A DNA stretch of 64,000 nt from Silicimonas sp963779765 (GTDB lineage Bacteria; Pseudomonadota; Alphaproteobacteria; Rhodobacterales; Rhodobacteraceae), in NCBI GenBank assembly GCA_963779765.1, contig CAVZZP010000001.1:558001-622000 (forward strand), written 5' to 3'. The position numbers and the translations under genes are program-made. Every line of letters starts with the position of its first letter. The first letter of the stretch is position 1. Positions 17,736 to 26,157 of the stretch are shown here, in pieces. The notes under the pieces are model-generated. The model saw only the letters and a program-made list of their open reading frames with translations. It made no database searches and had not been told where the DNA came from.

Positions 17736-19625
17736 ATGGGATACCGTGATGTCTACGCGGCCTGGAAGGCCGACCCGGAGCAGTTCTGGATGGAGGCAGC
17801 CGAGGCCATCGACTGGGAGCGGATGCCCTCGAAGGCGCTGTCCGACGAGAACGCACCCTTCTACGAGTGGTTCGCCGACGGCATGGTGAACACCTGCTGG
17901 AACGCCGTCGACCGCCATGTCGAGGCGGGACGCGGCGCGCAGACGGCCATCATCCACGACAGCCCCGTCACCGGCACCATCCACAAGATCAGCTATGCCG
18001 AACTGCGCGACCGCGTGGCGTCCCTGGCTGGGGCGCTGCGAGCCAAGGGCATCGAGAAAGGCGACCGCGTCATCATCTACATGCCAATGGTGCCCGAAGC
18101 AGTCGAGGCGATGCTTGCCTGCGCCCGGATCGGGGCCATCCATTCCGTCGTCTTCGGCGGCTTCGCGGCGCACGAACTTGCCGTCCGCATCGACGACGCC
18201 AAGCCCAAGGCCATCATCGCGGCCTCCTGCGGGATCGAGCCGGGGCGCGTCGTCCACTACAAGCCGCTTCTGGACGGCGCCATCGAGCAAGCCTCTCACA
18301 AGGTCGACTTCTGCGTCATCTTCCAGCGCGAACAGGAGGTCGCAAAGCTGATCGAAGGCCGCGACGTCGACTGGTTCGCGTTCCAGTATGGCGTCGAGCC
18401 TGCCGACTGCCTGCCGGTCGAGGGCAACCACCCGGCGTACATCCTCTATACCTCAGGCACCACAGGCCAACCCAAGGGCGTCGTCCGCCACACCGGCGGT
18501 CATCTCGTCGCGCTGAACTGGTCGATGAAGAACATTTACGGCGTCGATCCCGGCGAGGTGTTCTGGGCCGCCTCGGACGTGGGCTGGGTCGTGGGCCACA
18601 GCTATATCTGCTACGGGCCCCTCATCCACGGCAACACCACCATCGTGTTCGAGGGCAAACCCGTGGGCACGCCGGACGCAGGCACCTTCTGGCGTGTCAT
18701 CCAGGACCACAAGGTGCGCGCTTTCTTCACGGCGCCCACGGCCTTCCGCGCCATCAAGCGCGAGGATCCGAAGGGCGAGTTCCTGAAGAAGTATGATATA
18801 TCTTCCCTCCGGACACTCTTTCTTGCCGGCGAACGCGCCGACCCCGACACGGTGGTCTGGGCTCAAGACATGCTGAAGGTGCCGGTCATCGACCACTGGT
18901 GGCAGACCGAAACCGGCTGGCCGATGGTCGGCAACCCGATGGGGATCGAGCCGCTGCCGGTGAAGGTCGGGTCTCCCACGGTGCCGATGCCGGGTTACGA
19001 CATCCACATCCTCGATGAAGCGGGAAAGCCGATGAAGGCAGGCGAACTCGGCGCTATCGCGGTGAAACTGCCTTTGCCCCCCGGCACCCTGCCAACGCTC
19101 TGGAACGCGGAAGGGCGCTTCCGCAAGGCGTACCTGGACCACTTCCCCGGCTATTACGAGACAGGCGACGCGGGCTACATCGACGAAGACGGATACCTCT
19201 ACATCATGGCGCGCACCGACGATGTCATCAACGTCGCGGGCCACAGGCTGTCGACCGGCGGAATGGAGGAGATCCTGGCCTCGCACCCCGACGTTGCGGA
19301 ATGCGCGGTGATCGGCGTGACGGACCAGCTCAAGGGTCAGCTTCCGCTTGGCTTTCTTTGCACCAACACCGGCACCAATCGCGCGGATGAGGACATCGTG
19401 TCGGAATGCGTGAAGCTGGTGCGCGAACGGATCGGGCCCGTGGCCGCCTTCAAGTACGCCGTCGTCGTCAAGCGGCTTCCCAAGACACGGTCGGGCAAGA
19501 TCCTTCGCGCCACGATGGTCAAGATCGCCGACAGTGCCGAGTTCAAGGTTCCTGCCACCATCGACGATCCCGCGATCATCGACGAAATCCGCGAGGCGCT
19601 CAGGACGATCGGTTACGCCTCATAG
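17736..19625 (+). CDS. prpE: propionate--CoA ligase (propionyl-CoA synthetase)
   Basis: A 629-residue ANL-superfamily enzyme that activates propionate with ATP and CoA. The A3 core is YTSGTTGQPKG (238-248), followed by GWVVGHSYICYGPL and EGKPVGTPDAGTFWR, which are typical of PrpE rather than of acetyl-CoA synthetase. Later motifs are WWQTETGWP, YYETGDAGYIDEDGY and the catalytic Lys region KTRSGKILR near the C-terminus. A GGAGGAG site precedes the ATG at 17736. It is monocistronic by position; the convergent lipoprotein gene overlaps its end by six bases. Some acetate activity is possible. Confidence 0.9.
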   Translation: MGYRDVYAAWKADPEQFWMEAAEAIDWERMPSKALSDENAPFYEWFADGMVNTCWNAVDRHVEAGRGAQTAIIHDSPVTGTIHKISYAELRDRVASLAGALRAKGIEKGDRVIIYMPMVPEAVEAMLACARIGAIHSVVFGGFAAHELAVRIDDAKPKAIIAASCGIEPGRVVHYKPLLDGAIEQASHKVDFCVIFQREQEVAKLIEGRDVDWFAFQYGVEPADCLPVEGNHPAYILYTSGTTGQPKGVVRHTGGHLVALNWSMKNIYGVDPGEVFWAASDVGWVVGHSYICYGPLIHGNTTIVFEGKPVGTPDAGTFWRVIQDHKVRAFFTAPTAFRAIKREDPKGEFLKKYDISSLRTLFLAGERADPDTVVWAQDMLKVPVIDHWWQTETGWPMVGNPMGIEPLPVKVGSPTVPMPGYDIHILDEAGKPMKAGELGAIAVKLPLPPGTLPTLWNAEGRFRKAYLDHFPGYYETGDAGYIDEDGYLYIMARTDDVINVAGHRLSTGGMEEILASHPDVAECAVIGVTDQLKGQLPLGFLCTNTGTNRADEDIVSECVKLVRERIGPVAAFKYAVVVKRLPKTRSGKILRATMVKIADSAEFKVPATIDDPAIIDEIREALRTIGYAS

Positions 19626-20144
19626 ACGAAGGGGTTTCGGCCGCGCGAAGAAATGGCTGGTCTCGACGCCTTGAGGCATCAGGCGTCCGTTGCGGTCGGT
19701 CGTGACACTGATATAGCCCTCGCCCTCGCGGAAATACGCCCCGCAGACGTCCCCGTAGGAGATGAGCTGCGCGAGCAATAGCTCCTGCAGGAGGCTGCGC
19801 TGACCGGGTGTCAGTGTCCCGTCGAAGGCCAGATCGGCATCGCGCATGTGGCCGCAATAACGCGTGTCTTCGATCTTGAAGTCTACCTTCAGGCGCATGT
19901 TGATCGGATCGCTTGGCCCCGGGACAAGGGCGAGCGCCTCGTAATAGATCCTGTCCCCCTTGACCCGCCGGGTCACCAGACCCTCGCAACTGTCGCTACG
20001 CAGATCGTAATTCACGCATTCATAAGGAAGCGCGGAATTATCCGACAGGACCTTGCGGATCGGCTCGACCTCGAGGTCGGGCAGCGTCGGTCCGCAGGCT
20101 GTCAGCCCAGCCAGAACGACGGAAAGAAGGGCGATACGGGTCAC
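19620..20144 (-). CDS. putative lipoprotein
   Basis: 174 residues from a GTG at 20144, chosen because GGAG lies about 8 bases upstream and the product then opens with a compact signal (VTRIALLSVVLAGLTAC) ending in an LTAC lipobox. The mature protein (about 155 residues) has paired Cys (PYECVNYD, SDSCEG, TRYCGH, GDVCGA), which suggests two disulfides in the periplasm. It has no recognised family. The frame extends upstream of the GTG, but that part lacks signal-like features. It converges with prpE and lies 68 bases after nadK on the same strand. Confidence 0.65.
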   Translation of the reverse strand: MTRIALLSVVLAGLTACGPTLPDLEVEPIRKVLSDNSALPYECVNYDLRSDSCEGLVTRRVKGDRIYYEALALVPGPSDPINMRLKVDFKIEDTRYCGHMRDADLAFDGTLTPGQRSLLQELLLAQLISYGDVCGAYFREGEGYISVTTDRNGRLMPQGVETSHFFARPKPLRL

Positions 20145-20212
20145 GATGGTCTTCTCCGTGAGAGGCGCGTGGCGGGCAGCGTAGAACGCAAACATGGCGC
20201 GATTGCGGACGT

Positions 20213-20980
20213 TCACTGGAATTGCTCGCGGATCAGCCGTTCCTCGAGCCCGTGACCCGGATCGAAAAGAATGCGGTGCCGGATGCTCGGCTCGCTCGTG
20301 ACCTCGACCCACTGGACGTTCCGTACGGGCCGCCCGTTCGCGTCCGCCATCACGGGCCGCTTTACGGGTTGCAGGACGTCGAAGCGCACCGTGGCGGTCT
20401 TGGGCAGAAGAGCGCCCCGCCATCGCCTCGGTCTGAAGGGCGCAACTGCGGTCAGGGCGAGGATGTCCGAGCCGATCGGCAGGATCGGACCGTGCGCGGA
20501 ATAGTTATAAGCCGTCGACCCGGCGGGTGTCGCCACAAGCGCGCCGTCGCAGACCAACTCGTCAAGACGCGGCTTGCCGTCGACCGAGATGCGCAGCCGC
20601 GCAGCCTGCGGACCCTCGCGCAAGAGAGAGACCTCGTTGATCGCAAGTCCTTCGCTGACCATCCCGTCCGCCGTCGCGGCCCGCATCCGGAGAGGGTTGA
20701 TGACCGCCTCTTCTGCCTCGGCCAGCCTGGCCGGCAAATCGTCGGCGCCGTATTCGTTCATCAGGAAGCCTACCGTCCCGCGGTTCATCCCGTAGACCGG
20801 CTTGTCCAGTGGGCGCACGTCATTCAGCGTCTCGAGCATGAACCCGTCGCCCCCGAGAGCGACGACCACGTCCGCCTCCTCGGGCGTGACCTGTCCATAT
20901 CTCTCGATCAGGTTGCGGGCTGCGTCCTGCGCAAGACGTGCATCGCTCGCGCGGAACGAGATGGCATTCGACGGGCGCAT
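20213..20980 (-). CDS. nadK: NAD kinase
   Basis: A 255-residue protein that phosphorylates NAD to NADP. The catalytic GGDGFML motif is at residues 43-49, NE is in AINEVSLLR, and the conserved TPAGSTAYNYSAHGPI follows. The length matches the short alphaproteobacterial NAD kinases. The ATG at 20980 is the first good start. glyA is divergent, 158 bases away. Confidence 0.94.
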   Translation of the reverse strand: MRPSNAISFRASDARLAQDAARNLIERYGQVTPEEADVVVALGGDGFMLETLNDVRPLDKPVYGMNRGTVGFLMNEYGADDLPARLAEAEEAVINPLRMRAATADGMVSEGLAINEVSLLREGPQAARLRISVDGKPRLDELVCDGALVATPAGSTAYNYSAHGPILPIGSDILALTAVAPFRPRRWRGALLPKTATVRFDVLQPVKRPVMADANGRPVRNVQWVEVTSEPSIRHRILFDPGHGLEERLIREQFQ

Positions 20981-21138
20981 ATGCCCTCCCCTGTTGCCGA
21001 AGCACGATTGCCCGTGTGCCTCGGAAACTCAAGGCCTGCTCCTGTGGCGCTTCCCGCCTTCATGCGTCGGTTTCGCGCCTTCCGGCGCGAGGGCTTTACG
21101 TCTATGGATCGCCAACCGCCCAGCCCGGAGACAAGCCC

Positions 21139-22435
21139 ATGAACGCCCCGCACCGTGACACCGGCTTCTTTACCGAACCTCTTGAGACCCGCGACCCCCA
21201 GCTTCACGCCGCGATCCGGAATGAGCTGGGGCGCCAGCGTGACGAGATCGAGCTGATCGCCTCGGAAAACATCGTGAGCCGCGCGGTGCTGGAGGCGCAA
21301 GGGCTCTGTCCTGACCAACAAGTACGCCGAGGGCTATCCGGGCAAGCGCTACTATGGCGGCTGTCAGTTCGTGGACGTGGCCGAGGAATTGGCCATCGAA
21401 CGCGCGAAGCTGCTTTTCGGGGCGGGCTTCGCCAACGTCCAGCCCAACTCCGGCAGCCAGATGAACCAGGCGGTGTTCCTCGCCCTTCTGAAGCCCGGCG
21501 ACACCTTCATGGGACTGGACCTCAACTCGGGTGGGCACCTGACGCACGGCTCTCCAGTGAACATGTCTGGAAAATGGTTCGACGTGGTGGCCTACGGCGT
21601 CCGCCAGCAGGACCAGCGGCTGGACATGGAAGACGTCCGCGCCAAGGCCCACGAGAAGAAGCCGAAGCTGATCCTCGCCGGCGGAACAGCTTACAGCCGC
21701 GTCTGGGACTGGGCCGAGTTCCGCAAGATAGCGGATGAGGTCGGCGCCTACCTGATGGTCGACATGGCGCATATCGCCGGCCTTGTCGCCGGCGGCGTTC
21801 ACCCCTCGCCCCTACCCCACGCCCACGTCGTCACCTCGACGACCCACAAGTCGCTGCGCGGACCGCGGGGAGGTCTGATCCTGACGAATGACGCGGACAT
21901 CGCGAAGAAAATCAATTCGGCCGTGTTCCCCGGCCTTCAGGGTGGCCCCCTGATGCATGTCATAGCGGCCAAGGCCGTGGCCTTCGGCGAAGCGCTGCGT
22001 CCAGAGTTCAAGGCCTATGCCGCTCAGGTCGTGGCCAACGCCAAGGCGGCGGCAGACGAATTGATGAAGGGCGGCATCGACATCGTCTCGGGTGGAACGG
22101 ACAACCATCTGATGCTGGCCGACCTTCGTCCGAAGAAGGTGACGGGCAAGGCAACGGAAGCGGCTCTTGGCCGCGCGCACATCACGACGAACAAGAACGG
22201 CATTCCCTTCGATCCCGAGAAACCCTTCGTCACAAGCGGTATCCGCATCGGCACTCCCGCCGGAACGACCCGCGGTTTCGCCGAGGAGGAGTTCCGCCAG
22301 ATTGCGCGCTGGATCGTGCAGGTGACGGAAGGCCTGTCGGCCGATGGCGACGAGGGCAATGCCGCGCTCGAAGCGCGCATACGGGACGAGGTCGCAGAAC
22401 TCTGCGGACGCTTCCCGCTCTACCCGGGACTGTGA
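21139..22435 (+). pseudogene. glyA: serine hydroxymethyltransferase, frameshifted (+1)
   Basis: The start ATG at 21139 gives the expected N-terminus (ELGRQRDEIELIASENIVS). The frame then breaks at a GGG run at 21301-21303; one G fewer restores SVLTNKYAEGYPGKRYYGG. The remainder is complete, with the PLP Lys in TSTTHKSLRGPRGG and a stop at 22435. The span is one base over a multiple of three. The 431-residue enzyme makes glycine and 5,10-methylene-tetrahydrofolate from serine. glyA is normally essential or nearly so, which makes sequence error the best explanation. Confidence 0.92.
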
Positions 22436-22437
22436 CG

Positions 22438-22803
22438 CTAGCGGAACGCGCCCTGTTGCACGAGGACGTAGAACAAGACGGCCGCCACCACGACAACGAC
22501 AAAGCCCACGGCGGCGAGGCGGTCCAGGATCTCGGCCCGCTTCTCCGATCGGGGATCCAGCCGGTCGAGATAGGCCCGCAGTCGGCGCTCGGCCTTTGCG
22601 ATCCTCGCCTGATCCACGCGGCGCCCAAGTTTGGGATTGCGCGCAAGGGCCTGCGCCTCGATCAGGACCGCTGCCTCGGCTCGCAGCCGTCGGGGCAGCT
22701 TGCGCCCGGCCCGCGAGACGACATCGGCCAAGTCGGTTCCCTTGACGCGAAGCTGCGTCGCCATGCGCTCGGCCAGGTCGCGGGTCGTCCGATCGAGGTC
22801 CAT
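22438..22803 (-). CDS. hypothetical protein with C-terminal membrane anchor
   Basis: A 121-residue protein. Residues 1-90 are helical and rich in Arg and Ala (RAGRKLPRRLRAEAAVLIEAQALARNP). The last 25 residues are a single membrane segment (VGFVVVVVAAVLFYVLVQQG), so it is probably a tail-anchored inner-membrane protein. No family is recognised. It is convergent with glyA, with the stops two bases apart, and divergent from the hydrolase gene at 22842. Confidence 0.6.
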   Translation of the reverse strand: MDLDRTTRDLAERMATQLRVKGTDLADVVSRAGRKLPRRLRAEAAVLIEAQALARNPKLGRRVDQARIAKAERRLRAYLDRLDPRSEKRAEILDRLAAVGFVVVVVAAVLFYVLVQQGAFR

Positions 22804-22841
22804 ATGCTGGCGATAGCGCGTCGCAGAGGGTAAGGAAAGTC

Positions 22842-23594
22842 ATGCTGTCTACCGTCATCCATGGCACCGATACGGATGCGCCGCCGCTTTTGATCGCTCA
22901 CGGCCTATTTGGGTCGGCGCGGAATTGGGGCGTGATCGGCAAGCGCCTGTCCCAAGGGCGGAAGGTGGTGGCGGTCGACATGCGCAACCACGCGGAAAGC
23001 CCTTGGCGGGACGCGCATGGTTATGCCGAGATGGCCGAGGATATGGCGCAAGCCATTGACAGCACTTGGGATGTTCTCGGCCATTCCATGGGTGGCAAGG
23101 CCGCGATGGTGCTGGCACTCACGCATCCCGACAAGGTCAGGCGCCTTGTGGTGGCGGACATCGCGCCAGTCGCCTACGGACATTCGCAGAGCCATCTGAT
23201 CGAGGCGATGCGGGCGCTGGATTTAGGGTCTGCGACATCGCGGCGGGAGGCGGACGAGGCGCTGAAGGAAGCCATTGCGGAGCCGGGGACGAGGGCTTTT
23301 CTCCTTCAATCTCTTGATGTTGGCGAGAAGAGGTGGCGGCTGAACCTGGACGTGCTCGAGCGCGAGATGGAGCGCATCACCGGGTTTCCCGACATGGGTG
23401 AGCGGGAGTTCGGAGGACCGGTTCTGTTTCTTTCGGGTGACGACAGCTCCTATGTCCAGCGGGAGCACAGGCCGCTGATCCTGAAGCATTTCCCGAAGGC
23501 GAGGTTCGCTCGTATTCCGGGTGCCGGTCACTGGCTGCATGCCGACAAGCCGCGCGAGTTCGAAGCTGCCGTGGAAACCTTTCTATCCGCCTAA
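22842..23594 (+). CDS. alpha/beta fold hydrolase (YbfF-like esterase)
   Basis: A 250-residue protein. The oxyanion region is IAHGLFGSARNWG, the nucleophile elbow GHSMGGKAA (Ser), the acid LSGDDS and the His GAGHWLHAD. The HGLFGSxxNW start and overall length match the YbfF/ABHD11-type acyl-CoA or ester hydrolases. The substrate is unknown. The ATG at 22842 follows an AAGGAAAG site. Confidence 0.82.
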   Translation: MLSTVIHGTDTDAPPLLIAHGLFGSARNWGVIGKRLSQGRKVVAVDMRNHAESPWRDAHGYAEMAEDMAQAIDSTWDVLGHSMGGKAAMVLALTHPDKVRRLVVADIAPVAYGHSQSHLIEAMRALDLGSATSRREADEALKEAIAEPGTRAFLLQSLDVGEKRWRLNLDVLEREMERITGFPDMGEREFGGPVLFLSGDDSSYVQREHRPLILKHFPKARFARIPGAGHWLHADKPREFEAAVETFLSA

Positions 23595-23608
23595 CAGGCG
23601 ATTCCGGT

Positions 23609-23842
23609 TCAGTTTCCTATCCGGGACATGCTGCCTGCGACGCCGTTTGCGAGGCCCGACGCACCGCCTCCGACCGACCGTCCGACACCAGTCGCCGCCC
23701 CGTAACCCCCTGCGAATGCGCCGGAAAACGCACCGTCTATGAGGTTGTAGGCGCGGCGCACTCCGAGGTCTCGGCCGGAGGAGACCTCGGCGAAATAGAG
23801 GGCCACGACGAGCGTGACGACGATAACGGCGAAACGCGACAT
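23609..23842 (-). CDS. small Gly-rich membrane or exported protein
   Basis: A 77-residue protein from the ATG at 23842. The N-terminal hydrophobic segment (FAVIVVTLVVALYFAEV) is followed by a Gly/Ala-rich tail (DGAFSGAFAGGYGAATGVGRSVGGG) with glycine-zipper character. No family is recognised. Glycine-zipper segments often sit in membranes. It converges with the hydrolase gene, 14 bases apart. Confidence 0.5.
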   Translation of the reverse strand: MSRFAVIVVTLVVALYFAEVSSGRDLGVRRAYNLIDGAFSGAFAGGYGAATGVGRSVGGGASGLANGVAGSMSRIGN

Positions 23843-24453
23843 GATGGCGGATATTAACACAAGGCGCGCGGCGCACCTATACTCCGGATGGTGTAGGGAT
23901 CGCAGGGCGGCGCAGGATGTGGGAAAACTGAGAAGGCGCCAGGTGGCGGACCGAAGTCCAGCCCGTGCCGTGGGGCACACCCTGACGCCTTCCTGAACCA
24001 TTTCCCCCCAGAGGGCGACTGGCCCAGTTTCCGCAACAAGACCAAGGCCTTGCTACGAACCGCTGGGGTTCCTTCCACCCGGACTGCCGGACCTGGGCTC
24101 ATGTCCCCTGCCCTGCCGCCCTGGCTTTCGGAGCCGTCGCGGATCACGATTGCTCGTGACAGGATCACGGTGCCCCAGCACCTTGAGTTGGGCAAGAGAA
24201 ATGCACCGCGGCATCCGCAGATTCTTGGGGATAAATCCTTGGAAAGACTGTGGAAATCCCTGTGGAGAAGCTGCCTTTCGGAAGCCGCCGCAAGGACTTG
24301 CCGCAGCGCGTCATGGATCGGCGCGAGGGCGGTCGGGACAGGGCGGCGAGAGACCGGAGGGCAGCCGAAAAGGCCGCGAATCGGGGCGGCCCTTGCTGCG
24401 GGGCTTCGGCGCATTAACCTTTAAGGGAAGAAATTTTCCCTGGAGGGGCTGCC
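23843..24453. other. 611-bp gap without a convincing gene; DnaA-box-like cluster
   Basis: No frame here has a credible start, codon use or homology that I recognise. Near 24221-24268 three sequences resemble DnaA boxes read on the minus strand: TGGGGATAA, TGTGGAAAT and TGTGGAGAA, each one or two bases off consensus, within about 40 bp. At the right end GGGAA...TTCCC (24425-24440) forms an inverted repeat directly before the ribosome binding site of the lipoprotein gene at 24454. I found no structured RNA I can name. Confidence 0.4.
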
Positions 24454-24594
24454 ATGACCACGAAAATCGTTCTTTTCCTAGCACTTACCCTGTCCGCGAC
24501 CCTGACCTCGGGCTGTGTGCCCATGGCCGCCGGAGCGGTCGGTGCCGTCGCCGCGGACAACGCTGCCGAGGACCGGGGCGACAATCTGTTCTGA
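24454..24594 (+). CDS. very small lipoprotein
   Basis: 46 residues: a basic start, a hydrophobic core (KIVLFLALTLSATLTSGC) with Cys at the expected lipidation site, then a 27-residue Ala/Gly-rich tail ending DRGDNLF. A GGAGGGG site sits 6 bases before the ATG. It was too short for an automatic call. It resembles other tiny entericidin-like or uncharacterised lipoproteins only in layout. Confidence 0.6.
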   Translation: MTTKIVLFLALTLSATLTSGCVPMAAGAVGAVAADNAAEDRGDNLF

Positions 24595-24635
24595 TCGGTA
24601 TCGCGTCGGTATCACGTCGGTATTGCGTCGGTGCG
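24595..24635. repeat. 11-bp tandem repeat, about 3.7 copies
   Basis: Units TCGGTATCGCG, TCGGTATCACG, TCGGTATTGCG and a partial TCGGTGCG follow each other directly after the stop of the small lipoprotein gene. The unit is not a multiple of three and the stretch is non-coding. Copy number might vary between strains by slippage. Confidence 0.75.
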
Positions 24636-24646
24636 TCCGGAGCCGT

Positions 24647-24832
24647 TCAGCGGTTCCGGATGAGCCGGCGTGCGATCGCCCAGGACACCGGCAGGGACAG
24701 CACCGCCCCCGCGAGCGCCGCCACGACGATCGAACGCGCGTCGGTCATCCCCAGCGTCAGCGCCGCGATGACGGCCGCGCCCGCGAGGGTCGAGCCGATG
24801 AAGATGTGCAGGATGAGGGTCAGGGGGAGCAT
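24647..24832 (-). CDS. small two-helix membrane protein
   Basis: 61 residues from the ATG at 24832. Two membrane segments (LILHIFIGSTLAGAAVIAALTLG and SIVVAALAGAVLSLPVSWAI) are joined by a short loop (MTDARS), with an Arg-rich cytoplasmic tail. An upstream start at 24919 would add a Pro-rich leader and is less likely. No family is recognised. Confidence 0.55.
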   Translation of the reverse strand: MLPLTLILHIFIGSTLAGAAVIAALTLGMTDARSIVVAALAGAVLSLPVSWAIARRLIRNR

Positions 24833-24938
24833 GGGTGCCTCCGGTCGGGTTGCGGTTCGGCCGGACGGTAGAGCGGGGATGGGCGTGGGGCTTTGATTTG
24901 GGTCAGGCTCATCTTCCATTAACCACGTCGCGCGCAGG

Positions 24939-25448
24939 GTGGCCCCTGTGCCGAACTACATCCGCCCCAAACTCGCCGGTGCCACGGTCTTTTTCACGGT
25001 GACCCTCGCGGATCGGTCGTCGTCGGTGCTGGTCGAGCACGTGGACGCGCTGCGCGAGGCGGTGCGGGTGACGAAGGCGGAGCGGCCGTTCGGGATCGAC
25101 GCCTGGGTGGTCCTGCCGGATCACCTGCATTGCGTGTGGACCCTGCCGGAGGGGGACGGGGATTACGCGGTGCGGTGGGGCGCGATCAAGGCGCGGTTCT
25201 CGATGGCGATGCGTAGGGCGGGGTTCACCCCGCCTCCCCCGGTCGGACGTCGGAACGGCGGGGTGAACCCCGCCCTACGGCGCAAGGGAGAGGTCGGGCT
25301 TTGGCAACCGAGGTTTTGGGAACACCACATCCGGGATGACGACGATTACCGCGCGCATGTGGAGTATTGTTGGGGAAACCCGGTCAAGCACGGGTACGTC
25401 GAGCGGCCGGAGGATTGGCCGTATTCGTCGTTCAGGCGAGAGGCGTAG
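24939..25448 (+). CDS. REP-associated tyrosine transposase (RAYT, TnpA_REP)
   Basis: 169 residues from a GTG at 24939 (24948 is an alternative). This is the Y1 HUH nuclease family: the two metal-binding His are in LPDHLHCVW, the catalytic Tyr is in AHVEYCWGNPVKHGY, and GLWQPRFWEHHIRDD is the conserved pre-Tyr segment. RAYTs nick single-stranded DNA at GTAG next to REP hairpins. Three things are unusual. The region between the SMAMRRAG and GEVGLWQ segments is encoded by an inverted pair of REP sequences, in frame. The stop codon TAG is itself the TAG of a third REP. A fourth REP follows 70 bp later. No other transposon gene is present, as expected for a domesticated single-copy RAYT. Confidence 0.88.
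   Translation: MAPVPNYIRPKLAGATVFFTVTLADRSSSVLVEHVDALREAVRVTKAERPFGIDAWVVLPDHLHCVWTLPEGDGDYAVRWGAIKARFSMAMRRAGFTPPPPVGRRNGGVNPALRRKGEVGLWQPRFWEHHIRDDDDYRAHVEYCWGNPVKHGYVERPEDWPYSSFRREA
25213..25234 (+). repeat. REP element 1, inside the RAYT gene
   Basis: GTAG followed by the palindrome GGCGGGG / CCCCGCC with a TTCA loop. The GTAG foot plus hairpin is the standard REP layout recognised by RAYT proteins. It is translated as part of the transposase (RRAGFTPP). Confidence 0.85.
25257..25278 (-). repeat. REP element 2, inside the RAYT gene, inverted
   Basis: Exact reverse complement of element 1, ending in CTAC on the plus strand. Elements 1 and 2 face each other 22 bp apart, a BIME-like inverted pair within the transposase coding sequence. 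Confidence 0.85.
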
Positions 25449-25467
25449 GGTGGGTTTTCAACCCACC
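25445..25467 (+). repeat. REP element 3 (variant), at the RAYT stop codon
   Basis: GTAG followed by GGTGGGTT / AACCCACC with a short TTC loop. The stem differs from the others, but paired changes keep it base-paired. Its TAG is the stop codon of the RAYT gene. Like element 4 it is followed by GTGGCG. Confidence 0.8.
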
Positions 25468-25516
25468 GTGGCGAGCGGTTGGGGGTTGGGCAGTGGGATC
25501 GAGCCGGAGTTCTTAC

Positions 25517-25538
25517 GTAGGGCGGGGTTCACCCCGCC
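25517..25538 (+). repeat. REP element 4
   Basis: Identical to element 1 and in the same orientation, followed by GTGGCG. It marks the left edge of the AT-rich islet. Confidence 0.85.
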
Positions 25539-25639
25539 GTGGCGCGCGGATCGGAGGTGGGATGGCGGGCGGGGACGATTATAGCCCCGACCGGCTCAAA
25601 AGATCTTCATCAGTCGTAACGGTCGTACTGCCGTTTTGG

Positions 25640-25921
25640 TCACAATCCCAACGCTCGATCAGACATTCCAACGAACAATCGTGAGCTACTTCGCTCGTAA
25701 GTCAAACAGCCTGGTATCGGAACGATTAAGTAATCATTTTGGAGTCCAGAAGGCTTGGCACGCTTAATTACGCAAACAATGTCATCATACAAATGCACGT
25801 CATCCTGTATCGGAGAATATCCGAAACTACCAAAATAGGGTGTCGTCGTCAGGCGACATTTTCTCGACGCATGCTCGATGCACTTCGAAAGAGCATCAAA
25901 TCTATCGAGTCCATAGTCCAT
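25640..25921 (-). CDS. hypothetical protein in the AT-rich islet
   Basis: A 93-residue frame from the ATG at 25921. The sequence is balanced rather than low-complexity (GSFGYSPIQDDVHLYDDIVCVIKRAKPSG, PIPGCLTYERSSSRL) and looks like a soluble protein or a fragment of one. No clear ribosome binding site precedes the ATG. An in-frame stop lies shortly upstream, so it is not simply a longer gene cut by a bad start. No family is recognised; it may be a remnant. Confidence 0.35.
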   Translation of the reverse strand: MDYGLDRFDALSKCIEHASRKCRLTTTPYFGSFGYSPIQDDVHLYDDIVCVIKRAKPSGLQNDYLIVPIPGCLTYERSSSRLFVGMSDRALGL

Positions 25922-26001
25922 CTTGCGACATATCGCCGATTATCGAGATAATCTCGTCATCCTCCCCTATCGTCTGCTGAATTCAGACTCATCTTAACAG
26001 T

Positions 26002-26157
26002 CTATCCGAACGTTGAATCAATGATCTTCAGAACTGATGCTTCGCGAAATGCAAACATCATTTGTAAGATACCTTTCATACAATAAATCCCGCAGATGGC
26101 AAATCCAGCACGAAAATACAGGATCGCTCCACATACGAGAGCAGTTATAAGGTGCAC
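26002..26157 (-). CDS. possible 51-residue membrane peptide in the AT-rich islet
   Basis: A GTG-started frame with strongly hydrophobic content (HLITALVCGAILYFRAGFAICGIYC, then MKGILQMMFAF) consistent with one or two membrane helices, ending IIDSTFG. It lies upstream of the 25640-25921 frame on the same strand, 80 bases away. No clear ribosome binding site is visible. It may be chance in AT-rich DNA. Confidence 0.2.
   Translation of the reverse strand: MHLITALVCGAILYFRAGFAICGIYCMKGILQMMFAFREASVLKIIDSTFG

Noticed and set aside
25213..25538. Possible CRISPR array, because of repeated palindromic units
   Set aside because: Units differ in orientation and spacing, there are no regular spacers and no cas genes. 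The GTAG foot and the adjacent transposase identify them as REP elements.
25739..25951. 70-codon plus-strand frame in the AT-rich islet
   Set aside because: Overlaps the better-composed minus-strand frame and has no ribosome binding site.
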